A stretch of 5,779 nucleotides of DNA, from assembly GCA_030631385.1 (NCBI GenBank), contig DAOVLG010000135.1, positions 1 through 5,779 of the forward strand. Direction: 5' to 3'. Every line of letters starts with the position of its first letter. The stretch's first letter is position 1. The translations under genes and the position numbers were made by a program. Positions 1 through 4,876 of this stretch are shown in pieces. Under the pieces are notes generated by a model, which saw nothing but the letters and a program-made list of their open reading frames with translations, was not told the origin of the DNA and did no database searches. The stretch comes from Candidatus Coatesiibacteriota bacterium. Lineage in GTDB: Bacteria; RBG-13-66-14.

Positions 1-13
1 CACACATCCAAAA

Positions 14-82
14 CGTAGGGGCGGGGCTCCGCCCCCGCCCGCGGGCGACCGCAGGGGATTCATCCCACGGGTCGCCCCTACG
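14..82. repeat. GC-rich nested inverted-repeat element (REP/MITE-like)
   Basis: The outer arms CGTAGGGGCG (14-23) and CGCCCCTACG (73-82) are perfect inverted repeats. Inside are two further hairpins: GGGCGGGG (19-26) pairing with CCCCGCCC (33-40), and GGGCGACC (43-50) pairing with GGTCGCCC (70-77). The second contains an inner GGGA/TCCC stem with a TTCA loop around 55-65. There is no coding potential. The element ends 17 bp from the stop codon of the truncated minus-strand gene at 100. Similar short GC-rich palindromic units are commonly dispersed in bacterial genomes; whether this one is repeated elsewhere in its genome cannot be seen here. Confidence 0.6.
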
Positions 83-99
83 GTAAATTGCGACTTTTA

Positions 100-414
100 C
101 TAGTGTCTGAATTTGATAATCATTCCCCGCGAACGATGCTTTATTTCACCATTGAAAACAGGTAGGAGCCGATCTTTAGGACGGCCCGCACTACATCCGT
201 GGGGCGTAAATATTTCTTTGTGGTCCAGATAAGGTTTGTGATCCCTTTTTCTTTTCTTTGGTGCATATTTCACTTTTAATTGGATGAATTCATTGGTAAT
301 GTTGTATAAGCTGGAAGCATCAGTTAGAAAACCACAGATGATAAAGACGGGTTGAATACTTGGGCCTAATAGCGCCCCAAGACATCCAGCTTCATCTATG
401 TAACAAAATTTCAT
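100..414 (-). pseudogene. DUF3800-like protein, N-terminal fragment
   Basis: The first half of this 104-residue frame resembles the N-terminus of DUF3800 proteins. It opens MKFCYIDEAG (residues 1-10), the family's first-strand motif with the Asp-Glu pair D7/E8, and continues with IQPVFIICGFL (20-30), which matches the hydrophobic second strand, and a helix NEFIQLKVKY (41-50). DUF3800 members are usually about 200-300 residues and carry further conserved acidic and basic residues downstream. Here similarity fades after about residue 66 and the frame stops next to the GC-rich inverted-repeat element, so the gene looks truncated or frameshifted. The start at 414 (ATG) fits the family. An in-frame GTG at 441 sits inside a perfect hairpin and would add nine unmatched residues. 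DUF3800 has an RNase H-like fold and often lies near defence or mobile genes, but its function is not established. The family call is from memory of the motif, and this copy is probably non-functional. Confidence 0.55.
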
Positions 415-431
415 CTGTAGACCTGATTCAA

Positions 432-457
432 CTACGGCCACCGAAAGGTGGCCGTAG
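432..457. other. Perfect 11-bp hairpin with GAAA tetraloop
   Basis: CTACGGCCACC (432-442) pairs perfectly with GGTGGCCGTAG (447-457) around a GAAA loop on the plus strand. GNRA tetraloops strongly stabilise RNA hairpins. Neither side has a T-run, so it is not a classic intrinsic terminator. It lies between the end of the apbE operon (540) and the start of the DUF3800-like fragment (414), and could serve as a 3' stabilising or pausing structure for the minus-strand transcript or be a remnant of a repeat. A smaller hairpin, CTAGG (468-472) with CCTAG (477-481), lies beside it and shows GAAA in its loop on the minus strand. Confidence 0.6.
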
Positions 458-539
458 GATCTTCCGCCTAGGTTTCCCTAGTTCGGATATTTTATAACCC
501 AAGTAAAGGTTAGCCGTATTTTTAGAGAAATGTCGAGTA

Positions 540-1526
540 TTAATCGGGAGGAATTTGTACAGGAAAACCTTCTGTTGTAATGTGTTTAAGTAGTCCATCC
601 TCCTCAAGTATAAGCATCCCTTCCAGGCTGTCGTTGGCCTCCAGGTGTTTGAATCCCTCGTTGTGTCCCAGGATGAAGACCGCCGTGGCGTAGGCGTCGG
701 CCAGGACGCAGGATGGAGCTACCACGGTGACAGAGACCAGCTCCCGGGCCGGCAACCCCGTTTTCGGATCGAGCAGGTGGTGGTAGCGGACGTCGTCCTC
801 GATGAAGTAGCGTTCGTAATCGCCCGAGGTCGCCACCGCTTCGTTTTCAAGTGTTAGGACGGCGAAGAGCTCCCCCGGGGCGCGGGGGTGTTGAACCCCT
901 ACCCTCCACGGCCCTCCACCGGGTCGCTCCCCGAATACGGCGATGTCCCCGCCGATGTTGACGAGCCCCGCCTCGGCGCCGGCGTCCCACATGGCCCGTA
1001 GAGCTTCATCCGCGGCGTAACCCTTGGCGACGCCGCCCAGGTCCAGCGCGAAACCCGACGGGATCTCCACCGAGTTCTCCCCGAGTTTAACCTGACGGTA
1101 ATCAACGTAGCTCAGTACGGCCTGCAACTCTTCTGCATCGGGTACCCCCTGGTTCTCTCCGCCGAAGCCGTAGGCCAGGATCAGGGGGAGAACGGTGGGA
1201 TCAAAGGCCCCGTTGGAGTCCTCGGCTACTTCGATGGATGTCTCCAGTATCCTGGCCAGCGCCGCTGAGACGGTCACCGGGCCCTCCCCCGCTCTTTGGT
1301 TGAGCTGGAAAACCTCCGCCTCTGGGTTACGGCTGTCGGCCCAGCGCTCAACATCCTCTATCGCTTCCCTGGCTCGTTTGAGCGCCGCCTGTTCCGTCCA
1401 GCCATCTGCGCCGACGGAGACCAGCTCCACCATGGTGTCCATGGCGAAGAAGCTCTCCCGCTCGCCGGTACAGCACGAAGCCACCAGCAGAAGCGAAAAG
1501 AGGAGTGCCTTTGGCAGCCTCTTCAT
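540..1526 (-). CDS. apbE: FAD:protein FMN transferase (ApbE family lipoprotein)
   Basis: A 328-residue protein of normal length for ApbE flavin transferases. These split FAD in a Mg-dependent reaction and attach FMN covalently to a Thr/Ser of target flavoproteins such as NqrB/C or RnfG/D. The N-terminus is a lipoprotein signal peptide: K2/R3, hydrophobic LLFSLLLV, then lipobox VASC with Cys18, so the protein should be anchored on the outer face of the cytoplasmic membrane. Family motifs in order: AMDTMVEL (28-35), FDPTVLPLILAYGF (108-121), LDLGGVAKGYAAD (161-173), LVNIGGDIAVFG (188-199), SGDYERYF (234-241), HHLLDPKTGLPA (249-260) and ADAYATAVF (276-284), whose D277 and T281 match the Mg-binding Asp/Thr of the family. 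The ATG overlaps the stop of the upstream RNase H gene in an ATGA, without a clear Shine-Dalgarno, which suggests translational coupling. No flavoprotein target is encoded in this window. Confidence 0.95.
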   Translation of the reverse strand: MKRLPKALLFSLLLVASCCTGERESFFAMDTMVELVSVGADGWTEQAALKRAREAIEDVERWADSRNPEAEVFQLNQRAGEGPVTVSAALARILETSIEVAEDSNGAFDPTVLPLILAYGFGGENQGVPDAEELQAVLSYVDYRQVKLGENSVEIPSGFALDLGGVAKGYAADEALRAMWDAGAEAGLVNIGGDIAVFGERPGGGPWRVGVQHPRAPGELFAVLTLENEAVATSGDYERYFIEDDVRYHHLLDPKTGLPARELVSVTVVAPSCVLADAYATAVFILGHNEGFKHLEANDSLEGMLILEEDGLLKHITTEGFPVQIPPD

Positions 1527-2056
1527 GGGGTATCGGGGTTACGGCCGGACAGGACGGCGTTGACCAGTGAGTCGGCGAGGAGGTTTTTTTCCCGTGGAAT
1601 GTGATGGAAGCGAACGGCGTTGAAACTCTCCGTAAGGGTGAGCACCTTCCCTTTTAGTTTGATGAGAGCGGGGTTTTTCGTTTTGTACTCACCGGTGAGC
1701 TGGCGAACGACGAGTTGGGCGTCCAGGTAAACGTCCAGCTCACTGATGTTGAGTTGGCCGGCCAGCTCCAGTCCGGCGATAACGGCGCGGTACTCGGCGA
1801 CGTTGTTGGTGGCCCGGCCGATTCTTTTGGCGCGGCGGAGGAGCTCGCCGCCATCGGTGTCGAAGAGCACCAGCCCGTAGGCGGCCGGCCCCGGGTTGCC
1901 CCGGGCTCCACCGTCGGTGAATAGCCTGGCCTTTATTGGAGGTGCGATACGCTTGATGGCCCAATCCAGGGCGTCCAAGGCACGCTTTTTCTCTGGTCTC
2001 CGGTCTTCAAAAAGCTCCTGCCGCAGTTTCTTCAGATTTTGTAGTTGATCTTCCAT
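1523..2056 (-). CDS. RNase HI-family ribonuclease
   Basis: A 177-residue RNase HI-family protein (RVT_3-type, related to the bacterial/archaeal type 1 enzymes rather than to E. coli RnhA itself) that should cleave RNA in RNA-DNA hybrids using two metal ions. The core starts after a charged helical extension of about 42 residues. Visible motifs are LFTDGGARGNPGPAAYG (D48), NNVAEYRAVIAGLE (E88), VYLDAQLVVRQLTGEYKTKN (D112) and REKNLLADSL (D162), which give the complete D-E-D-D catalytic set. The usual SDSQLV reads LDAQLV, keeping the Asp. The N-terminal extension does not look like a canonical hybrid-binding domain. An ATG at 2056 follows directly after a GTG at 2059 that shares one base with the previous gene's TAG; ATG is preferred here. 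The 3' end overlaps the apbE start by 4 nt. The gene lies in the middle of a four-gene minus-strand operon. Confidence 0.92.
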   Translation of the reverse strand: MEDQLQNLKKLRQELFEDRRPEKKRALDALDWAIKRIAPPIKARLFTDGGARGNPGPAAYGLVLFDTDGGELLRRAKRIGRATNNVAEYRAVIAGLELAGQLNISELDVYLDAQLVVRQLTGEYKTKNPALIKLKGKVLTLTESFNAVRFHHIPREKNLLADSLVNAVLSGRNPDTP

Positions 2057-2058
2057 CA

Positions 2059-2334
2059 CTAGTCGAAGACTCTAACGTAGTCCTCCCACCTCTGTTTTAG
2101 AAACTGAAGTGTTTCCTCTTGTACGGGAAGGTCCATTGCTAGGCATCCAAAAACCCGCGCCAAACCGGCCGGTAGTTCGACCGTTAGAGCGTCGTAGTTC
2201 CCCCGCCAGTAACCGATCAGCTTCCCGCCGTCGGTGTCGAAGAGGAAGAGCTCGGTGAGCCCCCGGGCATCGAGGTAGCTGCAATTGACCACGAGAAGAT
2301 GATCGAGGTCGAGTAGAGCGGCAGCCCGGTTCAT
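2059..2334 (-). CDS. Hypothetical protein, 91 aa, shares a short motif with the adjacent RNase H
   Basis: A 91-residue protein with no family I recognise. It has no signal peptide or membrane segment. The pattern suggests alternating strands and helices: LDHLLVVNC (10-18), LTELFLFDTDGGKLIGYW (26-43), then a helix-prone acidic/aromatic tail (EETLQFLKQRWEDYVRVF). The strand-turn-strand LFDTDGGKL is almost the same as LFDTDGGEL in the RNase H encoded immediately downstream, and the two share 14 identical bases (1854-1867 and 2231-2244), which may be chance or a trace of common origin. Evidence that it is a real gene: its ATG overlaps the upstream gene's stop (ATGA at 2331-2334), its TAG abuts the RNase H start, and codon use matches the neighbours. 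The function is unknown; co-expression with RNase H is likely. Confidence 0.75.
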   Translation of the reverse strand: MNRAAALLDLDHLLVVNCSYLDARGLTELFLFDTDGGKLIGYWRGNYDALTVELPAGLARVFGCLAMDLPVQEETLQFLKQRWEDYVRVFD

Positions 2335-2534
2335 CTCGACAAGGTCCCCGGCGGCTCTTGTCCCCGTGAAATTATCCCATCAAAGTGCCGTTCCGAACCT
2401 ATTTCTTGGTTGATCCATACCGCCAGTCCGCTGGAAAGCCGCTCGCCAAGGTCGAGGGGGAGGGCGACGATACCCGAGCCGGTGGCGGTTGCAGCCAGGA
2501 TGAGGAGGGTGAAAACCGGGCGGAATCGCGACAT
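2331..2534 (-). CDS. Small exported or membrane-anchored hypothetical protein
   Basis: A 67-residue protein if started at the ATG at 2534. It begins with an Arg-containing n-region (MSRFRP) followed by the hydrophobic stretch VFTLLILAATATGSGIVALPL, which looks like a signal peptide or single membrane anchor. The rest is short and polar (LGERLSSGLAVWINQEIG onward). It has no recognisable family. An ATG at 2564 would add ten residues (MTPPSIGWSG) before the signal-like region, but it lies only about 2 nt from the predicted transcription start and would have to be leaderless. The 2534 ATG has a roughly 32-nt leader and a weak GGATGG upstream. The stop overlaps the next gene's ATG, so this is the likely first gene of the operon ending in apbE. 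Confidence 0.6.
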   Translation of the reverse strand: MSRFRPVFTLLILAATATGSGIVALPLDLGERLSSGLAVWINQEIGSERHFDGIISRGQEPPGTLSR

Positions 2535-2548
2535 TCCGGACCATCCGA

Positions 2549-2577
2549 TTGACGGGGGGGTCATCCGGGGCTATTAT
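2549..2577 (+). promoter_or_regulatory. Sigma-70-type promoter for the activase-like pseudogene
   Basis: TTGACG (2549-2554), a spacer of exactly 17 bp, then TATTAT (2572-2577). Each hexamer matches the sigma-70 consensus at 5 of 6 positions. The predicted start site is near 2584, giving a leader of about 37 nt before the ATG at 2621. The -10 box is the complement of the divergent -10 box, shifted by one base. Confidence 0.65.
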
Positions 2578-2581
2578 ACCA
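2573..2581 (-). promoter_or_regulatory. Extended -10 promoter for the apbE operon
   Basis: On the minus strand the sequence reads TGGTATAAT: a perfect -10 hexamer TATAAT (2578-2573) preceded by the extended TGn motif (2581-2579). The position 17 bp upstream (AGGCGT) does not resemble a -35 box, which fits an extended -10 promoter. The start site is predicted near 2566, about 30 nt before the preferred ATG at 2534. The -10 box overlaps the -10 of the rightward promoter on the other strand. Confidence 0.65.
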
Positions 2582-2620
2582 GCCGATAGCGACCAACGCC
2601 TGCGACCGGACGGGTCGGCC

Positions 2621-3445
2621 ATGATTGTCACCACTCCCCGAATGGGGCTTTGTTACATCGGTTACCGGCGCTTGTTGGAGGGTTTCGGGCATCGGGTTCA
2701 CATCCCCCCCCTCGACCAAGCACACCCTTTCACTGGGCACCCGCTACAGTCCCGAGTTTGTCTGCTTTCCCTTCAAGATCATCCTGGGGCAGTATTTCCA
2801 GGTTCTCCAGAGGCATCGGGAGATTGATACCATCTTCACCTCCGGTGGTCGGGGGCCGCGCCGGGCTCTACGGGGTTCTACACCAACAGATATTGGCCGA
2901 ACACGGCTATCCGCTAGATCTTTACCTCCTCGAGCCGCCGGTCATGGAAAATATTACACGGATGAGCCCCAACATGACCTGGTGGCAGCTTCGCCAACTA
3001 CGACATCGAGCGGACGTTGGGCTACCTGGGCGTCGAGGTCCACCGGAGCCTATACGTTACGAAGTGGCTCTTGGGGGGTATCTACCGGTGCTGGACCAAA
3101 CACCGGATCGCCCGCGCCTCCCGACGTTTCCTCTCCTTCTGGGTTGGGGGGGACGGCCGGGAGAGCATCGGTGAGAGTGTGATGTACGCCCAGGCCGGTT
3201 ACGACGGTGTCATTCAGCTTTCTCCGTTCACCTGCATCCCGGAGATAGTAGCCAAGAGCATCCTGCCGCGCCTGGTTTCCGAATACGGCATGGCGGTTCT
3301 CTCGCTGGACATTGATGAGTCGTCCGGCCGAGCCGGTTTGCAGACGCGCCTCGAGGCTTACGTGAACATGCTTTGGCGCAAGCGCGGCCCCGTTCAGCCG
3401 CTCAGAAAACGTTCCCCCGAAATACTGGAGGCGAGCGGAGTGTAA
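2621..3445 (+). pseudogene. CoA-dehydratase activase-related protein (DUF2229/COG3580-like), degraded
   Basis: Protein similarity to the 2-hydroxyacyl-CoA dehydratase activase-associated family (DUF2229/COG3580-like) runs across the region but jumps between reading frames. Frame 2621 encodes MIVTTPRMGLCYIGYRRLLE...VHIPP. After the C8 run at 2704-2711 the next frame gives STKHTLSLGTRYSPEFVCFPFK...FTSGG. Near 2851-2870 a second shift leads to RAGLYGVLHQQILAEHGYPL...LLEPP. Between about 2978 and 3000 a third break leads to FANYDIERTLGYLGVEVHRS and then, uninterrupted, GGDGRESIGESVMYAQAGYDGVI, LSPFTCIPEIVAKSILPR and DESSGRAGLQTRLEAYVNML to the TAA at 3445. At the third break roughly 80-90 residues normally present before the xxFxNxxIERKLG segment are absent, so a deletion as well as frameshifts is inferred. 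The family's GGxGPCR motif reads GGRGPRR before the second shift, with its cysteines lost. Intact relatives are recalled as about 350 or more residues; this reconstruction is about 272. Relatives reductively activate or act with [4Fe-4S] acyl-CoA dehydratases. No partner activase is nearby. Confidence 0.85.
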
Positions 3446-3472
3446 ATTGCGGTGACGATCATGTTCATAGAG

Positions 3473-3499
3473 AAGGGCCCCTCTCCGGGGCCCTTTTTT
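3473..3499 (+). terminator. Rho-independent terminator after the activase-like pseudogene
   Basis: AAGGGCCCC (3473-3481) pairs perfectly with GGGGCCCTT (3487-3495) around a TCTCC loop and is followed by a run of T ending at 3499. This is a canonical rightward intrinsic terminator, 28 nt after the pseudogene stop. It also lies 24 nt beyond the stop of the convergent HU gene. Read leftward, the tail is only TTCTCTATG, so termination of the HU transcript here would be weaker. Confidence 0.9.
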
Positions 3500-3522
3500 A
3501 CCTGGAACCGGTATAGATGCAG

Positions 3523-3798
3523 CTACCTCCTCACCAGGTTCTTGAGCTCCTTGCCGGCGCGGAAGTTCGGAACCTTGCGGGCCGGGATCTGGATCTTCTG
3601 CTGGGTCCGCGGGTTGCGACCGGTGCGGGCCTTCCGATGGGCGACGAAGAAGGTGCCGAAACCGACGAGGGTGACACGCTCGCCCTTCTTCATGGCGGTC
3701 TTGATGCCGTCAACAACCGCGTTGAGGGCCTGGCCGGCTTGACGCTTGGTGAGATTGGTCTCGCTGGCAATCTGGTCAATGAGGTCTTGCTTGGTCAT
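3523..3798 (-). CDS. HU family DNA-binding protein
   Basis: A 91-residue nucleoid protein of exactly typical HU length. It forms dimers that bend and wrap DNA. Helices occupy residues 3-14 and 18-38. The beta-arm signature GFGTFFVAHRKARTGRNPRT (46-65) includes R61-N62-P63, where Pro63 is the intercalating proline at the arm tip, and it continues QQKIQIPARKVPNFRAGKELKNLV. Nothing indicates IHF rather than HU, and whether it is HU-alpha-like or HU-beta-like cannot be said. A strong ribosome-binding site (AAGGGGGAAGAG) precedes the ATG at 3798. The gene is monocistronic: it has its own promoter at 3925-3954, a leader of about 120 nt containing a 20-bp palindrome, and convergent neighbours at its 3' end. 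Confidence 0.96.
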   Translation of the reverse strand: MTKQDLIDQIASETNLTKRQAGQALNAVVDGIKTAMKKGERVTLVGFGTFFVAHRKARTGRNPRTQQKIQIPARKVPNFRAGKELKNLVRR

Positions 3799-3865
3799 CT
3801 CTTCCCCCTTAGGGTAGTGGTGCTGTTGCGCACATTTGGAGTTTTACAGGTTTCAGAGTTGGAGG

Positions 3866-3885
3866 CAAGGGGTTTAAACCCCTTG
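3866..3885. repeat. 20-bp perfect palindrome in the HU leader
   Basis: CAAGGGGTTTAAACCCCTTG is a perfect 20-bp palindrome, located at about +33 to +52 of the predicted HU transcript. Its right part, GGGTTTAAACCCCTTGT (3870-3886), recurs identically at 4126-4142 in the leader of the rsbW-like gene. It could be an operator for a dimeric regulator, an RNA hairpin in the leader, or a copy of a dispersed genomic repeat. It lacks a following T-run, so it is not an obvious terminator. Confidence 0.7.
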
Positions 3886-3924
3886 TTTCGCATGTGGAAC
3901 AAGGTTGATAGCGCTTTTAGGGCT

Positions 3925-3954
3925 ACTATATACATGGTTTTATCGGGATGTCAA
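3925..3954 (-). promoter_or_regulatory. Sigma-70-type promoter of the HU gene
   Basis: The minus strand has a perfect -35 box TTGACA (3954-3949), with candidate -10 boxes TATATA (3932-3927, spacer 16) or TATAGT (3930-3925, spacer 18). A T-tract just upstream (3955-3961) may act as an UP-like element. The predicted start near 3918 gives a leader of about 120 nt. A strong promoter fits an abundant nucleoid protein. Confidence 0.75.
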
Positions 3955-4084
3955 GAAAAAAAGTTCAACAAAACCGCCCCCGTGGCCCGTTTAGAAGGAC
4001 AGGAGATGATTGTGATTTGATGAATAGTGCGTATCGTGTTGTGCGTAAACCTCATCCGCGCCTGATTCGATCTTGGTGGCGGCG

Positions 4085-4113
4085 TTGACATTTTCTACGC
4101 TAAACCCTATGAT
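4085..4113 (+). promoter_or_regulatory. Strong sigma-70-type promoter of the rsbW-like gene
   Basis: TTGACA (4085-4090), a 17-bp spacer, then TATGAT (4108-4113): a perfect -35 and a 5/6 -10 at ideal spacing. The predicted start is near 4120, so the second copy of the leader palindrome (4126-4141) begins at about +7. The gap between this promoter and the divergent HU promoter (3955-4084) contains no gene I can support. Confidence 0.8.
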
Positions 4114-4125
4114 TCTTAAGAAAAT

Positions 4126-4141
4126 GGGTTTAAACCCCTTG
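4126..4141. repeat. Second copy of leader palindrome, 5' of the rsbW-like gene
   Basis: GGGTTTAAACCCCTTG repeats 3870-3885. The palindromic core GGGTTTAAACCC is kept, but the left arm differs (AAAATGGG rather than GGCAAGGGG), so symmetry is limited to 12 bp. It begins just downstream of the predicted start site, a position where bound protein would block initiation or early elongation. Confidence 0.7.
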
Positions 4142-4200
4142 TACCAGTGGGTTGCCCTCCCGAAATAGACCCTTGAGGGGTGCCATCTTCGGTTAACCTC

Positions 4201-4629
4201 ATGAAGCACGAACGGTACAGTATCCGAATATCCTCCTCACCCTCGGCCCTCGCGGGGATTAAACGGTTCATCAATCGGGTGGCCAACCTGCACGCCATCC
4301 CCTCGGCAGTACGCGATGATCTGGCTTTAGCGGTCTACGAAGGTTGCGCCAACGTTATCGAACACGCCTACGATAACTCCGAGGGGGGTAAACTGGAGGT
4401 GGAGGTGGAGATCAAGGACAGGGTTGCGATTATTTTCATCTACGACAACGGCCCACCGTTTACCCCCCCTTCTAACACGCCTTGCGCGCGCGAGTTGATT
4501 GACGAGGGGGCCGATGGGGGGTTAGGCCTCTGGATGATCCGCAACTTGATGGGCGAGGTCAACTTCTACCGCCAGGACGGCGTTAACGTCCTGGAGATGA
4601 GGAAGGATTTGGACCCGAGGAAGGATTAG
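4201..4629 (+). CDS. RsbW/SpoIIAB-type serine-protein kinase (anti-sigma factor)
   Basis: A 142-residue GHKL-fold (HATPase_c_2) protein of normal length for this family. Such kinases bind a sigma factor or other client and phosphorylate a STAS-domain antagonist on serine. Motifs: N-box LAVYEGCANVIEHAY with E47 (predicted base) and N51 (Mg ligand); G1 box YDNGPPF (D82, G84); a flexible ATP-lid region about 88-104; G2 box GGLGLWMIRNLM (about 106-117); C-terminal strand GVNVLEMRKDL. The family N-terminus fits the ATG at 4201. A GTG at 4180 would add seven residues (MPSSVNL), and neither start has a good Shine-Dalgarno. The last codons contain a direct repeat of GAGGAAGGATT (4599-4609 and 4617-4627), which repeats R-K-D at the C-terminus. 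The STAS-GAF gene on the same strand, 247 nt downstream, is the probable partner. The client (sigma factor or other) is not visible. Confidence 0.9.
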   Translation: MKHERYSIRISSSPSALAGIKRFINRVANLHAIPSAVRDDLALAVYEGCANVIEHAYDNSEGGKLEVEVEIKDRVAIIFIYDNGPPFTPPSNTPCARELIDEGADGGLGLWMIRNLMGEVNFYRQDGVNVLEMRKDLDPRKD

Positions 4630-4785
4630 GGATTATACTTGAGAGTTGTGAGTAGTGTAGTATTGATACCGTCGGACTTCGGCGTATGAGCCAGGGGTGG
4701 GAGCTACGTTCAACAGCGGGGTGGTGTGTGTTTTCCGCGCGGGATTCTGGCACGGTTTGTGTATATACCTTTTGTGGAGACCGCG

Positions 4786-4821
4786 ATGACCATTGCCCCG
4801 TCTCCTGTAATGGTTAGATGA
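4786..4821 (+). other. Possible 11-codon leader peptide
   Basis: ATG at 4786 opens the frame MTIAPSPVMVR, closed by TGA at 4819-4821, with GTGGAG six bases upstream as a plausible ribosome-binding site. The frame runs through both arms of the possible hairpins at 4789-4825, so its translation could influence folding before the STAS-GAF gene at 4877. An 11-codon frame is easily produced by chance, and its residues show no amino-acid bias of the kind seen in biosynthetic leaders. Confidence 0.25.
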
Positions 4822-4832
4822 CGGGTCTTTTT
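4797..4832 (+). terminator. Terminator-like hairpin between the rsbW-like and STAS-GAF genes
   Basis: CCCGTC (4797-4802) can pair with GACGGG (4820-4825) and is followed by TCTTTTT (4826-4832). The stem is only 6 bp and the loop 17 nt, so it is weaker than the terminator at 3473. It could end the rsbW-like transcript or attenuate read-through into the STAS-GAF gene. A competing stem ACCATT (4789-4794) with AATGGT (4808-4813) overlaps it in a pseudoknot-like arrangement. The rest of the 4630-4876 gap shows no convincing gene and only weak -10-like sequences (for example TATATA at 4762-4767, without a -35 box). Confidence 0.45.
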
Positions 4833-4876
4833 AAGTATTTGGCGAAATTCCTCCGGGCCCAGTTCAAGATGTTGTA

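Noticed and set aside
645..1604. Several plus-strand open frames opposite apbE and the start of the RNase H region
   Set aside because: They lie antisense to a clearly conserved ApbE gene with lipobox and all family motifs; their translations are low-complexity Arg/Ser/Gly-rich shadows.
1654..1964. Alternative minus- and plus-strand frames inside the RNase H gene
   Set aside because: The RNase H frame carries the full catalytic motif set; the others have no recognisable pattern.
2704..2711. Programmed frameshift at the C8 run
   Set aside because: There are two more disruptions and an internal deletion downstream, so recoding at this site alone could not give a normal protein.
2621..3182. 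Three overlapping plus-strand open frames as separate genes
   Set aside because: Each frame matches only one consecutive segment of a single protein family, so they are pieces of one disrupted gene.
3452..4020. Plus-strand frames antisense to the HU gene
   Set aside because: They start around a terminator and run opposite a perfectly conserved HU sequence; no family resemblance.
3991..4298. Minus-strand frames over the rsbW-like promoter and 5' end
   Set aside because: They overlap a strong rightward promoter and the conserved kinase N-terminus on the other strand, with no recognisable motif.
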